Assembly: GCA_001648575.1 (NCBI GenBank)
Contig: LQXN01000065.1
Coordinates: forward strand, 310,001-374,000
Source: Sutcliffiella horikoshii DSM 8719
Lineage (GTDB): Bacteria > Bacillota > Bacilli > Bacillales > Bacillaceae_I
Direction of reading: 5' to 3'
Length of the DNA stretch: 64,000 bases
In this document: positions 25,072-32,529 of the stretch, piece after piece
Layout of the letters: each line of letters begins with the position of its first letter
How positions within the stretch are numbered: position 1 is the first letter of the stretch
The notes under the pieces: model-generated
What the model saw: only the letters and a program-made list of their open reading frames with translations
The model's database searches: none
Told to the model about the DNA's origin: nothing
Program-made: the position numbers and the translations under genes

Positions 25072-25088
25072 AAAATTGTAAATGGAGT

Positions 25089-25312
25089 GGCGCATGAAAA
25101 TATTCATGCCTCAGTGTGTAGACAAAGTTAAAAGTTTTTAAATTCCTTAGCTTATCGCAGTGGAAGGCGCGGAGACTCCCTCGGGAGGAAGGGATATGTA
25201 AGACCCCGCAGGAAAGCCAAGCGCCTACAACGAAGAACAACTGTTACAATAGATAACTTAACTATTTTTTTGTTTGTCAACAGTTTGAGGCGCATGAAAA
25301 TATCATGCGCCT
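25089..25312. repeat. structured repeat element (copy B), hairpin present on both sides
   Basis: A 174-bp insert (GTGTAGACAAAGTTAAAAG ... TTTGTTTGTCAACAGTTTG) carries the element core in reverse orientation (CAGTGGAAGGCGCGGAGAC ... CAAGCGCCTACAACGAAG). Left flank GGCGCATGAAAATATTCATGCC and right flank GGCGCATGAAAATATCATGCGCC are copies of one hairpin. The TGA stop of the converging membrane gene lies within the right hairpin. The element ends pair as imperfect terminal inverted repeats (TGTAGACAAAG / TGTTGACAAAC). Confidence 0.78.
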
Positions 25313-25581
25313 TCCTCTATTGCGATTTTTCTACCATTAAAAAAGATGATTACCTGGTTGCGGCGTTTCCGGGTTGCGTTTAACTTTATTATGGTTTGAA
25401 TCAAGTAGACTCCAATAAAGTAGATGACTGCTATGATATTGATTGTGATGCGGAACTCAAGCATGGGGTGTGGTTCCACCATTCCATTTACCAAAAAGGA
25501 AATCGCCCAGCATCCTACCAGAAGCCAAAAACCAATCAAATACCCCAAAGTCCCGTTGTTGCTCTTCTCATGCTGTACCAT
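25303..25581 (-). CDS. small membrane protein, unknown
   Basis: 92 residues starting MVQHEKSNN, with two membrane segments (LGYLIGFWLLVGCWAISFLV, ITINIIAVIYFIGVYLIQTI) and a basic stretch NATRKRRNQ. The ATG follows GGGAGGTGCAGG; upstream in-frame starts would include this ribosome site. The stop codon sits in a hairpin that flanks repeat copy B, so the C-terminal residues (EEGA) may have been shaped by that hairpin. Confidence 0.65.
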   Translation of the reverse strand: MVQHEKSNNGTLGYLIGFWLLVGCWAISFLVNGMVEPHPMLEFRITINIIAVIYFIGVYLIQTIIKLNATRKRRNQVIIFFNGRKIAIEEGA

Positions 25582-25754
25582 CCTGCACCTCCCGATATGA
25601 CATTCAATCATGATGTCGTTAAACAGGGTATGTAGGGTGGACATTTATTAGAACTGGGCCAGGTTTTATAAGCAAAGCACTTGTCCTAGTTCCAAAAATG
25701 TGGAAAAATGTAGAAGAATGACAGATAGAGAAAAATTTTAATGGGGGAATTCAA

Positions 25755-26399
25755 ATGAGGAAATGGACGACCGTCCTTGCATTTAGTATTACGATGAGCA
25801 TGCTTGCAGGCTGTGCTGACGATGACAATGCAGCAAATGCTACTCCTGCTGATGAAGTAAGGGAAAAAGCAGGTACTGAAACGGCAAGCAGTGAAGAAAC
25901 GGATACCACTGCAAGTGAGGAAAAGGAAACTTCAACAAATGAAGCTTCAAACGGAAGTGAATCTGACAACGGGGATGTGGAAGAGGACCAAAACCAGCTA
26001 TCGGAGTACTCCAGTAAACAGATCGAATTTGCGAGAGTTTGGCTGCAGCTTGGACCAAATCAAGATGTGGATGAATTGTATGTAGCACAAATCCCGGCTG
26101 GGACAAAGCTTGATCCAGATGGTGACATAGATGTCACGTACCCGGAGGATGTTATCCAGATAACAGGTAGCCGGTTGGTGGATGGAATTGTTACATACAG
26201 TGGAAATGGTGACGGAACTATCAATATTTATGAGATCCCAAGGCAGTGGTATGGGGGCATGGCACCGCCTGAAGAGTTAGATGAAGATAAAGTTCGGGAA
26301 GATATGGAGACAATTCTAGCGAATAAGGAACTTGTATATGTAGATACAGGGGATGATGAGGAAGTTATCAGGTTGATAGGGAAGTTGCAGCTGCCTTAG
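25755..26399 (+). CDS. lipoprotein, unknown function
   Basis: 214 residues. Lipobox MLAGC with lipidated Cys20, then a disordered acidic Ser/Thr/Glu linker (ASSEETDTTASEEKETSTNE) of about 60 residues, then a folded domain (SSKQIEFARVWLQLGPNQD, YPEDVIQITGSRLVDGIVTY, IYEIPRQWYGGMAPPEE). It resembles cell-envelope lipoproteins common in Bacillus, but no function is known to me. A frameshifted membrane-protein gene starts 2 nt after its stop. Confidence 0.75.
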   Translation: MRKWTTVLAFSITMSMLAGCADDDNAANATPADEVREKAGTETASSEETDTTASEEKETSTNEASNGSESDNGDVEEDQNQLSEYSSKQIEFARVWLQLGPNQDVDELYVAQIPAGTKLDPDGDIDVTYPEDVIQITGSRLVDGIVTYSGNGDGTINIYEIPRQWYGGMAPPEELDEDKVREDMETILANKELVYVDTGDDEEVIRLIGKLQLP

Positions 26400-26400
26400 G

Positions 26401-26642
26401 ATGAGTAAAAAATCCCTTAAGTTGGCGTCATTGATTTGTTTTATTACTTGTGTGCTTCTTTGGGTTCCCAATGTTTTGATGGAGGTTTCTAGTCCCTTAT
26501 GGATATTGACATTGTATTAGGTCCGATTGGTCTTGCGTTTGGACTTGTGGGCAAGCAATATGTTTTGGCGGTATTTAACTTGATCATGACCTTCAGTTTT
26601 TTTTGGATCATGGCACTTGGCTATTATTTTCTAGGGCCATAA
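26401..26642 (+). pseudogene. small membrane protein with a frameshift
   Basis: Begins MSKKSLKLASLICFITCVLL, WVPNVLMEVSSPLWILTLY and stops; in the next frame it continues directly with LGPIGLAFGLVGKQYVLAVF, NLIMTFSFFWIMALGYYFLGP. The two halves together make a typical small protein with three membrane helices. The span is one base short of a whole number of codons, so a single-base deletion near 26,515 is likely. It could be a sequencing error in a TTGACATTGTATTAG context. Confidence 0.65.
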
Positions 26643-26661
26643 AGGATAATAGAGAAGAGGA

Positions 26662-26718
26662 AAAGGACGGTACCTTTGCTCCATAGTGTGATGGATGTGG
26701 GTGTACCGTCCTTTTTTG
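26662..26718 (+). terminator. intrinsic terminator
   Basis: GGACGGTACC pairs with GGTGTACCGTCC around a long loop, followed by TTTTTT. Ends the lipoprotein/membrane-protein unit. Confidence 0.8.
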
Positions 26719-26751
26719 AGGTGAAGAGAAAATGGGTCGAGGTGCCTGTCC

Positions 26752-27297
26752 TTAAGATACTTTGAAGGCTTCAAAGTTGGTGCTGTAGCCTAAGCCTGGT
26801 GATTCAACTTCGCTGAAGATTACGCCTGCAGTGGAGCTTGTGCCGAAGATTTCGACGAGGTCCCCTGCTTGTAGTTGCAGGACGCCTGAAACATTGATGA
26901 CGTTGAGGTTTCCTAATTGGTTCCAGTAATCATTATCGACTTGCACAGTGACACCATTTACAACAATGTCTGCGCGAGTACGATACGGGACATTTTCGTC
27001 TGGGCCGAAAGTAAAGCTTGCCGCTACATAATAGATGCCGCTCTCCCTTGGAACAAATGTGGAAGAACCTGCATTGTAGATATTCCCAATGTCAAATTGC
27101 TCTTGTTCAAACGTAATTTTAGCGAATTCTTCTGCTGCAAGTGGTTGAATAGTAGTCTTTAATGCGCGGAAAGCTGGATTGCGACGATTTCTGCCGCTGC
27201 CTCCGCAATCAACGTGAATGTTGATATCCTTAGAATCTTTCTTGTGGTTGGGATAAAATGTGGAAGCTGGATCATTTTTATAATGGTACGTTTTCAT
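26752..27297 (-). CDS. C1q/TNF-like domain protein, probable spore-surface protein
   Basis: 181 residues starting MKTYHYKNDPASTFYPNHKK. An N-terminal polar segment (DINIHVDCGGSGRNRRNPAF) leads to a jelly-roll domain of C1q/TNF type: ALKTTIQPLAAEEFAKITFE, FDIGNIYNAGSSTFVPRESG, IYYVAASFTFGPDENVPYR, LQLQAGDLVEIFGTSS. Such trimeric domains cap exosporium proteins such as BclA. There is no signal peptide, in keeping with synthesis in the mother cell. The ATG follows AGAAAGGGGTGAATAC. A SigK-type promoter stands directly upstream. The stop is followed at once by GGACAGGCACC, the recurrent post-stop motif. Confidence 0.7.
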   Translation of the reverse strand: MKTYHYKNDPASTFYPNHKKDSKDINIHVDCGGSGRNRRNPAFRALKTTIQPLAAEEFAKITFEQEQFDIGNIYNAGSSTFVPRESGIYYVAASFTFGPDENVPYRTRADIVVNGVTVQVDNDYWNQLGNLNVINVSGVLQLQAGDLVEIFGTSSTAGVIFSEVESPGLGYSTNFEAFKVS

Positions 27298-27318
27298 GTA
27301 TTCACCCCTTTCTTCTAT

Positions 27319-27345
27319 TATTTTATGGAAGTCTAGCAAAAAGGT
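27319..27345 (-). promoter_or_regulatory. SigK-type promoter of the C1q-like gene
   Basis: On the minus strand: AC, 16 nt, then CATAAAATA, 21 nt before the start codon. This fits the SigK consensus (AC, 16-17 nt, CATANNNTA) used in the mother cell late in sporulation. By eye only. Confidence 0.55.
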
Positions 27346-27465
27346 TCGGGTATTTGGTAGGGAACTGGTGGTTTTTTATTGAGAAAAGGGCACTTTAGTA
27401 GTGTCTATTGCTAGAAAATTCGGATAAAATATGATTGTACGTATTAATTATCAGGGGTGAAGACT

Positions 27466-27879
27466 GTGTCAGTTGATGTTTATCTTGTATTTGATGGTAA
27501 TTGCAGAGAAGCTGTGGAATTTTATGCTAAGGTTTTTAAAACAGAAGACCCGCAAATAATGACGTTTGGTGAAAGTCCGCAACATCCCGATTATCCACTT
27601 CCAGAGGAGGCCAAAGAACGCATCATGCATACCCGTCTCTCGATCGACGGAAGCAATGTTATGTTTTCTGATACCTTTCCGGGGCAGGAATACATTCAAG
27701 GCAACAATGTCACATTGGCTCTGGTAAGCCACAGCACAGACGATTTGAAATCCTGGTTTGAGCAACTAAAAGAAGGCGGAAAGGTAGATATGGAACTGCA
27801 AGAAACCTTCTGGAGCAAGCTTTACGGACAAGTAACAGACAAGTTTGGCGTGCATTGGCAACTGAATTTTGGAGAATAA
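27466..27879 (+). CDS. PhnB/YjdN-like VOC (glyoxalase-fold) protein
   Basis: 137 residues. DVYLVFDGNCREAVEFYAKV opens the fold, then MTFGESPQH, RIMHTRLSIDGSNVMFSD, VTLALVSHSTDDLKSWFEQL, ending DKFGVHWQLNF. This is the PhnB-like branch of the vicinal-oxygen-chelate superfamily; members are dimers whose substrates are mostly unknown. Two GTG starts are possible; I choose the second because AGGGGTGAAGACT then has normal spacing. Confidence 0.8.
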   Translation: MSVDVYLVFDGNCREAVEFYAKVFKTEDPQIMTFGESPQHPDYPLPEEAKERIMHTRLSIDGSNVMFSDTFPGQEYIQGNNVTLALVSHSTDDLKSWFEQLKEGGKVDMELQETFWSKLYGQVTDKFGVHWQLNFGE

Positions 27880-27892
27880 TATCCCAACTGTT

Positions 27893-27926
27893 AAAAATGT
27901 CTTCGATTTAGAAGGCATTTTTTTGG
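27893..27926 (+). terminator. intrinsic terminator of the VOC gene
   Basis: AAAATGTCTTC pairs with GAAGGCATTTT around GATTTA, then TTTTTTT. Confidence 0.85.
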
Positions 27927-28069
27927 TTTGGATAACTGGAAATGAATGAGGGTTTGGTTTATATTGGTAATGGGACTTGCCCACAACTCATCGAAGTTGC
28001 TATTCATATATTTTAGTGAAATAGTGAGCAATTTGAAACGCATGTAAATACAGAAATGAGGGAAATCAC

Positions 28070-29005
28070 ATGTCTTATGCATTAGAAGTAAGGAATCTAA
28101 CGAAAAAGATTGGAAGCAAAACGATAGTTAACGATGTAAGTTTTTCAGTAGAAAAAGGAGAGATATTTGGTCTCCTCGGGCCGAACGGTGCTGGGAAGAC
28201 GACCATTATCAGAATGATAGTCAACTTGATTAATAGATCTGGCGGGAGTGTCATCATCAATGAACATAATCTTGACAGCTCATTTAAGTCTGCCATGAGT
28301 GAAATGGGTGCAATTGTAGAAAATCCAGAGTTTTATAAGTATATGTCAGGATACAAAAATATCAAACATTATGCCAATATGGCGACAAAAAAAATCACAG
28401 AAGAACGAATTCAAGAAATGGTTCGTCTAGTTGGGCTTGAAGGTGCCATTAACAATAAAGTGAAAACTTATTCCTTAGGAATGCGGCAGCGTTTAGGGGT
28501 GGCTCAAGCTCTTTTGCATGAACCATCTTTATTGATTCTTGATGAGCCTACCAACGGACTAGATCCACAGGGAATCCGTGAGTTCCGGGATTATTTGCGT
28601 TTGCTTGCGAACAATGGCATTTCCGTAGTTGTTTCTTCCCACCTACTGTCCGAAATGCAGCTCATGTGTGACCGATTCGCCATCATTGAAAAAGGCGAAC
28701 TGATCCATATTTCTACGATGAATGAATCCGTTGAAACAGAGGTAGCCCTGCGAGAGTATGTTTTTGAGGTAAGCAATATCAAGAGCACAATGGAAGTTTT
28801 AGAGAAACATAACTTTGCAGACATGGTTGTGAAAAAAGATGAAACATCTGTTTCCCTAACCGTTGTAAAGGAAGACGTTGCCAAAATTAACCGCCTGCTA
28901 GTAGAGCATGACGTAGACGTATACATCATCCAAATGATCAAAGCAACACTTGAGGATCGTTTCTTGGAATTAACAAACAAGGATAAAAAGGAGCAAATGA
29001 CATGA
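28070..29005 (+). CDS. ABC-2 type exporter, ATP-binding protein (BcrA-like)
   Basis: 311 residues. Walker A GPNGAGKT (37-44), Q-loop region EMGAIVENPEFYKYMSGYKN, signature YSLGMRQRLGVAQALL, Walker B LLILDEPTNGLD, switch His VVVSSHLLSEM. The VENPEFY loop and the signature are those of bacitracin/lantibiotic-type (BcrA, YhcH-like) exporters. It overlaps the permease gene by ATGA. Self-protection against a peptide antibiotic is plausible but no regulator of the BceRS type is adjacent. Confidence 0.88.
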   Translation: MSYALEVRNLTKKIGSKTIVNDVSFSVEKGEIFGLLGPNGAGKTTIIRMIVNLINRSGGSVIINEHNLDSSFKSAMSEMGAIVENPEFYKYMSGYKNIKHYANMATKKITEERIQEMVRLVGLEGAINNKVKTYSLGMRQRLGVAQALLHEPSLLILDEPTNGLDPQGIREFRDYLRLLANNGISVVVSSHLLSEMQLMCDRFAIIEKGELIHISTMNESVETEVALREYVFEVSNIKSTMEVLEKHNFADMVVKKDETSVSLTVVKEDVAKINRLLVEHDVDVYIIQMIKATLEDRFLELTNKDKKEQMT

Positions 29006-29946
29006 TTGGATTAATAAAAAATGAAATGATGAAGATATTTTCAAAGAAATCCAGTTGGATCTACATAGCGATTCTTGTTATCGGCGTAGTGGGAGGCGCT
29101 GCTATCTATCAAAATGTGTTTGATGAAACCAACGAAAATTGGAAAAGTGAAGCAGAAGCCGAAATAGCAGAATTGGAAACCTTGTTAGCAGAAGCACCAG
29201 AAGAAGAAAAGGAAATGTATCAAAGTCAAATCGATGAGAAGAAGATTTTCGTCGATGCGAATATCAATCCGACTGAAAAGGTAAGTTGGCATTTTATGAA
29301 TGATGTTGTCATCGGGATGACATTTTTCATTACCTTATTTACCGTCATTGTCTGCAGCGCTAACGTATCTGCAGAGTTCTCGGATGGAACGATCAAACAG
29401 TTATTGATCCGTCCACATCGCCGCTGGAGCATCCTTTTATCCAAATATGTATCTGTCCTCCTTTACTCGATTATCATGCTATCTGTCCTCCTTTTAGCAG
29501 GATATCTAGTTGGGGTCCTATTCTTCGGGGCTGGAGATATGAACATGAAATCTATGGTATATACAATGGACGGTCAAAAAGAAGTAGCCATCGGAACACA
29601 ATTCTTGACTAGTATCCTTTATTTCCTGCCGAGCTTGTTGATGGTAATGACCATTTCATTCATGCTCTCCACACTGTTCAAAAGTCAAGCACTTGCTGTG
29701 GGTATCGGTGTTGCCGTATTATTCTTCTCATCTGTGTTGGGAGGGATCATCGTATTCTTGGCAGAGAAATTCACATGGGTGAAATTCCTGATATTCCCGC
29801 ATCTTGACTTAACTGTCTATGCACTTCAAGACACCATACTACAAGACGTCACCATAGCTTTTTCCCTGATGATCTTGCTGGTTTATTACGTTATATTCAT
29901 GACACTGACATTCTTGTTCTTCCAAAAGAGGGATGTAAGTATTTAA
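29002..29946 (+). CDS. ABC-2 type exporter, permease
   Basis: 314 residues: helix 1 (SSWIYIAILVIGVVGGAAIY), a large extracytoplasmic, Glu-rich coiled segment (ENWKSEAEAEIAELETLLAE), then five further helices including MTFFITLFTVIVCSANVSAE and SIIMLSVLLLAGYLVGVLFF. The SDGTIKQLLIRPHRRWSIL loop is the coupling segment to the ATPase. Partner of the gene just upstream. Confidence 0.86.
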   Translation: MIGLIKNEMMKIFSKKSSWIYIAILVIGVVGGAAIYQNVFDETNENWKSEAEAEIAELETLLAEAPEEEKEMYQSQIDEKKIFVDANINPTEKVSWHFMNDVVIGMTFFITLFTVIVCSANVSAEFSDGTIKQLLIRPHRRWSILLSKYVSVLLYSIIMLSVLLLAGYLVGVLFFGAGDMNMKSMVYTMDGQKEVAIGTQFLTSILYFLPSLLMVMTISFMLSTLFKSQALAVGIGVAVLFFSSVLGGIIVFLAEKFTWVKFLIFPHLDLTVYALQDTILQDVTIAFSLMILLVYYVIFMTLTFLFFQKRDVSI

Positions 29947-29965
29947 GATAAGCATGAAATGTGTA

Positions 29966-30186
29966 GATGGAATTTTATTTTTTTGTGAAATACCATGACA
30001 GACGGGTGACATACTAGAGCTTCGCTTTCCAGCGGGCGGTCCGTACGCCTGTGGGGTCTTACATGTACCTTCCTCCCGAGGGAGTCTTCACTCCTTCCAC
30101 TGTGATGAACTGGGAAATCTCATTATTTTAAGCGTTGTCTAAACATTGATGGTATTTTACTTTTTTGTAAAATACCATCTTTTTTA
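29966..30186 (+). repeat. structured repeat element inserted in a terminator (copy C), hairpin present on both sides
   Basis: Left, 20 nt after the permease stop, stands a decayed hairpin GATGGAATTTTATTTTTTTG ... AAATACCAT. Then about 151 bp of element with the core GCTTCGCTTTCCAGCGGGC and TCCTCCCGAGGGAGTC, ending GCGTTGTCTAAAC. Right stands the intact hairpin GATGGTATTTTAC-tttttt-GTAAAATACCATC with TTTTTTATA. As in copy A, the gene-distal hairpin keeps the T tract and the stem, the proximal one has drifted. Confidence 0.78.
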
Positions 30187-30469
30187 TACTGCAAATATAT
30201 AGGTTCCCTCCTATAATGGGGAATTTATTTAATGGTTGTCCTCTACTCTAGTATTCTATGTGAATAATGAGTGTTTTGTGCTTTTGGAGAGATGTCTATC
30301 ATATTATCCTGGTACAAATACAAGTTTCATCGCTATTATGAATGGGAATGTAAAAATCAGGTATATCTTATGGGAGTTAAGTCATGGTTCCGAAAGGCGA
30401 GGAGGGGTAGAATGCCTGATTCTATAGACCTTTTTAAACCTTAACTCCTATTCTAATTGACTTGAATAA
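30187..30469. other. spacer without a recognisable gene
   Basis: AT-rich DNA between the exporter terminator and a toxin remnant. A 63-codon plus-strand frame here has no ribosome site, odd composition and no recognisable motif, so I do not call it a gene. Confidence 0.5.
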
Positions 30470-30734
30470 TTAGCCGGAGCTTATGTTGGTGCAGCAATTG
30501 GTTCTGGACCTTTTGCGCCTTTAGGTGCAGCAGCCGGAGCAGTAATTGGAAGTGCTATTGGGGCAACAGTCGGTGAATGGGTTTCTAAATACACGAAAAA
30601 GTGGGCGAGTGACGCCGGGGCTGCTATTGTGAAGAAGTTACATGATGTAAAGGAAAAAATCTAAAGAGGCCTTGAATGGAGCAAAAGAAGCATTAAGCGA
30701 TGCAAAGGATTCATTATTTGGTTGGATGGGATAG
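30470..30734 (+). pseudogene. glycine-zipper tail of a toxin-like protein, frameshifted
   Basis: No start codon. The frame reads AGAYVGAAIGSGPFAPLGAA, AGAVIGSAIGATVGEWVSKY, KKWASDAGAAIVKKLHDVKE and hits TAA, while the next frame continues KEALNGAKEALSDAKDSLFG, WMG and stop. Alternating Gly-x-x-x-Gly with a charged amphipathic tail is seen in the C-terminal parts of LXG-associated and pore-forming toxins. This is a truncated and frameshifted remnant; the small membrane proteins downstream look like its antidotes. Confidence 0.6.
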
Positions 30735-30786
30735 TATAAATTAGAAGGAAAATTAGACAAAGGTAGTGTATTACGATGCTAGATAA

Positions 30787-31089
30787 ATGATGGGGATTAT
30801 TGCTGGAATTATATTCGTACTCGGGATTTTTAGTTTATTTAATTTTGGTTTTAGCCTTTTATATATATTGAGCAGTACCGCTGGAAATGGTTTTTATGGC
30901 TGGATTACTCATGATCTTGATTTCATGTTGATTTTGGCTGCTCCGTTTTTTGGTGTGACTCAGTGGGCGGCAAGTAGTATGTATGAGCGATTTAATTGGA
31001 TTGGTGCTCGAATCATACTTGTATTCTACTCCGTTTTAGTTTTAATAGTGACGATGGGCTTGACTCAATACTCAATGGGCGGCAACTAG
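30787..31089 (+). CDS. small membrane protein, probable immunity protein (paralog 1)
   Basis: 100 residues with three membrane segments (IAGIIFVLGIFSLFNFGFSL, DFMLILAAPFFGVTQWAASS, ARIILVFYSVLVLIVTMGLT). It shares FLYxLS-STAGNGFYGWITH and GVTQWAAS-MYERFNW with the protein at 31.3 kb. Its last residues (TQYSMGGN) come from a junction: the DNA there is the interior of a second paralog read in the wrong frame. So the gene has lost its own end. Ribosome site weak. Immunity role inferred from the toxin remnant before it. Confidence 0.55.
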   Translation: MMGIIAGIIFVLGIFSLFNFGFSLLYILSSTAGNGFYGWITHDLDFMLILAAPFFGVTQWAASSMYERFNWIGARIILVFYSVLVLIVTMGLTQYSMGGN

Positions 31090-31255
31090 TATTTATGAAA
31101 AGTTTAATTGGTTTGTGACGAGGGTGCTTCTAGTTTTTTATTCCGTATTCATATTTATTATTGTAATACTCTGCTTTATCGGGTTTGGGTATACTTTAGA
31201 AATGATTTATTTAAGTAAGTTAGTTAGTATTACCAGTATTAATAGATCTATATAA
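31070..31255 (+). pseudogene. 5'-deleted second paralog of the small membrane protein
   Basis: The frame encodes TQWAATSIYEKFNWFVTRVL, LVFYSVFIFIIVILCFIGFG, YTLEMIYLSKL and a stop. It aligns with the second half of both neighbours (TQWAAS-x-YER-x-NW-x-x-AR). The front half is missing, fused out by recombination with paralog 1. No start codon. Confidence 0.7.
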
Positions 31256-31272
31256 AAGGAAGCTAAAAAATA

Positions 31273-31578
31273 ATGAAATATATCGCGATTTTTTTTGGTA
31301 TGCTAGGGGTCTTCTTATTAATAAATGTCTTTTTTGCCTTTTTATATTTACTAAGCCGGTCAGCAGGAAGAGGTTTTTATCGCTGGATTAGTCATGGCGG
31401 TCTACTGGATGTCTTATGTTTTCCTATAATAGGTTTGACTCAATGGGCGGCAAGCAATATATATGAACGATATAATTGGTTTTTGGCAAGGGTGTTGTTA
31501 TTATTTTATGCCATATGTATATTAATTTTAGCGATACTTTGCTTCGTTATATTTGGGTATATTGCAGATCGGTCTTGA
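31273..31578 (+). CDS. small membrane protein, probable immunity protein (paralog 3)
   Basis: 101 residues, three membrane segments (IAIFFGMLGVFLLINVFFAF, LDVLCFPIIGLTQWAASNIY, ARVLLLFYAICILILAILCF). LYLLSRSAGRGFYRWISHGG matches paralog 1. AAAGGAAG precedes the ATG, and this copy appears intact. Three tandem copies beside a pore-like toxin remnant suggest membrane immunity, a positional inference. Confidence 0.6.
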   Translation: MKYIAIFFGMLGVFLLINVFFAFLYLLSRSAGRGFYRWISHGGLLDVLCFPIIGLTQWAASNIYERYNWFLARVLLLFYAICILILAILCFVIFGYIADRS

Positions 31579-31692
31579 TTGTGGAACGCTATAAGGAAAA
31601 ACTTTATGCAAAAAAATAGAGGTAGTGTTATAGGATGGTAGAAACTTAATGGGATTCTTAGAAACTATTTACTTTGTATTTCGGATCAATTA

Positions 31693-32268
31693 TTGGAGTG
31701 TCGGCTGGATAGTGCGACTAGTGGGTTGATCTCTAAGGGTTTATTGGCAGTTGACGGTAATAAAGATACGGTGGATGAAGAGTTCCGCAAGTTTTTGATG
31801 GGACTGACAAATGTGAAGCGCGTTATTCGTTGCCAACGCGCAACAGAGGGTGGAGCGAGCACCGTGTCGCTCTTTTGTCATGATGAATTCACTGTCCAAC
31901 AATCGTTGTACGATAATCGGGTTTTTAAGTGGTTTAAGGAAAACGGTGAAGAAAAGCTTAGCAAGTTAATCGACATGAGTAGTACCAAGGTAAATGGGAA
32001 GCAATTCACCTTAAAAGAATCTCAATTTGAACCGGTTGTCGACAAATTATTGGCTGGAATAGAGCTGACTGAAGACGAGTCCGACTTGTTTGACCCGGAC
32101 TTTCTTCGAGTGCTGGTTGCTAATAAAGGGAAGTTGAATTCTTTGTATGATTATCATCTAGGTGAGCAAGTGATGATTGGGGCCAATGGGGAGCAGACAT
32201 GGTTTATTGAAAATAATGAGGACGTGTTGGTTGTTGCTCCATTTTCTTATGGGACTTTGTTTGAATAA
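31693..32268 (+). pseudogene. N-terminally truncated protein of unknown family
   Basis: 191 codons with real protein character (DEEFRKFLMGLTNVKRVIRC, GASTVSLFCHDEFTVQQSLY, FTLKESQFEPVVDKLLAGIE, LLNSLYDYHLGEQ-like LNSLYDYHLGEQVMIGANGE). The frame has no ribosome site at the TTG and runs backward into a stop. Just upstream, another frame encodes LFTLYFGSIIGVSAG and stops, the start of a different, Gly-rich membrane protein. The two halves meet at about 31,690, so this is a fusion scar. A TTG start remains possible. Family not recognised. Confidence 0.5.
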
Positions 32269-32520
32269 TTGTTGTGGCATGAGCGGTTCCGTAGTTGTGT
32301 TGGCGGGAACGCTTTTTTTGTGGAGAAAAATTGTGAGGGGTGGGGGCTGGTGTGGTTCTGCAACACACGAGTTGAACTTGCTTTTCTAACACTTTCTACA
32401 TCTTTAGTCGCAACAATCCAATATTTTCTGGTAACAAAGCAGTACTCAAACTTCCTCCCTATGCTGAATGTGGAGGATTTTCTTTCCATTTATGATTAAA
32501 GTATCAAAGGTGGAGAGGGA
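32269..32520. other. spacer with no supported gene
   Basis: GT-rich then AT-rich DNA. A 76-codon plus frame and an 80-codon minus frame exist, neither with a ribosome site; the minus frame has some protein-like stretches (KFEYCFVTRKYWIVATKD) and could be another scrap. No terminator or repeat seen. Confidence 0.4.
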
Positions 32521-32529
32521 GACCTGGCA

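Noticed and set aside
32269-32499. 76-residue plus-strand gene after the truncated protein
   Set aside because: No ribosome site and Trp/Cys/Phe-rich composition; not supported.
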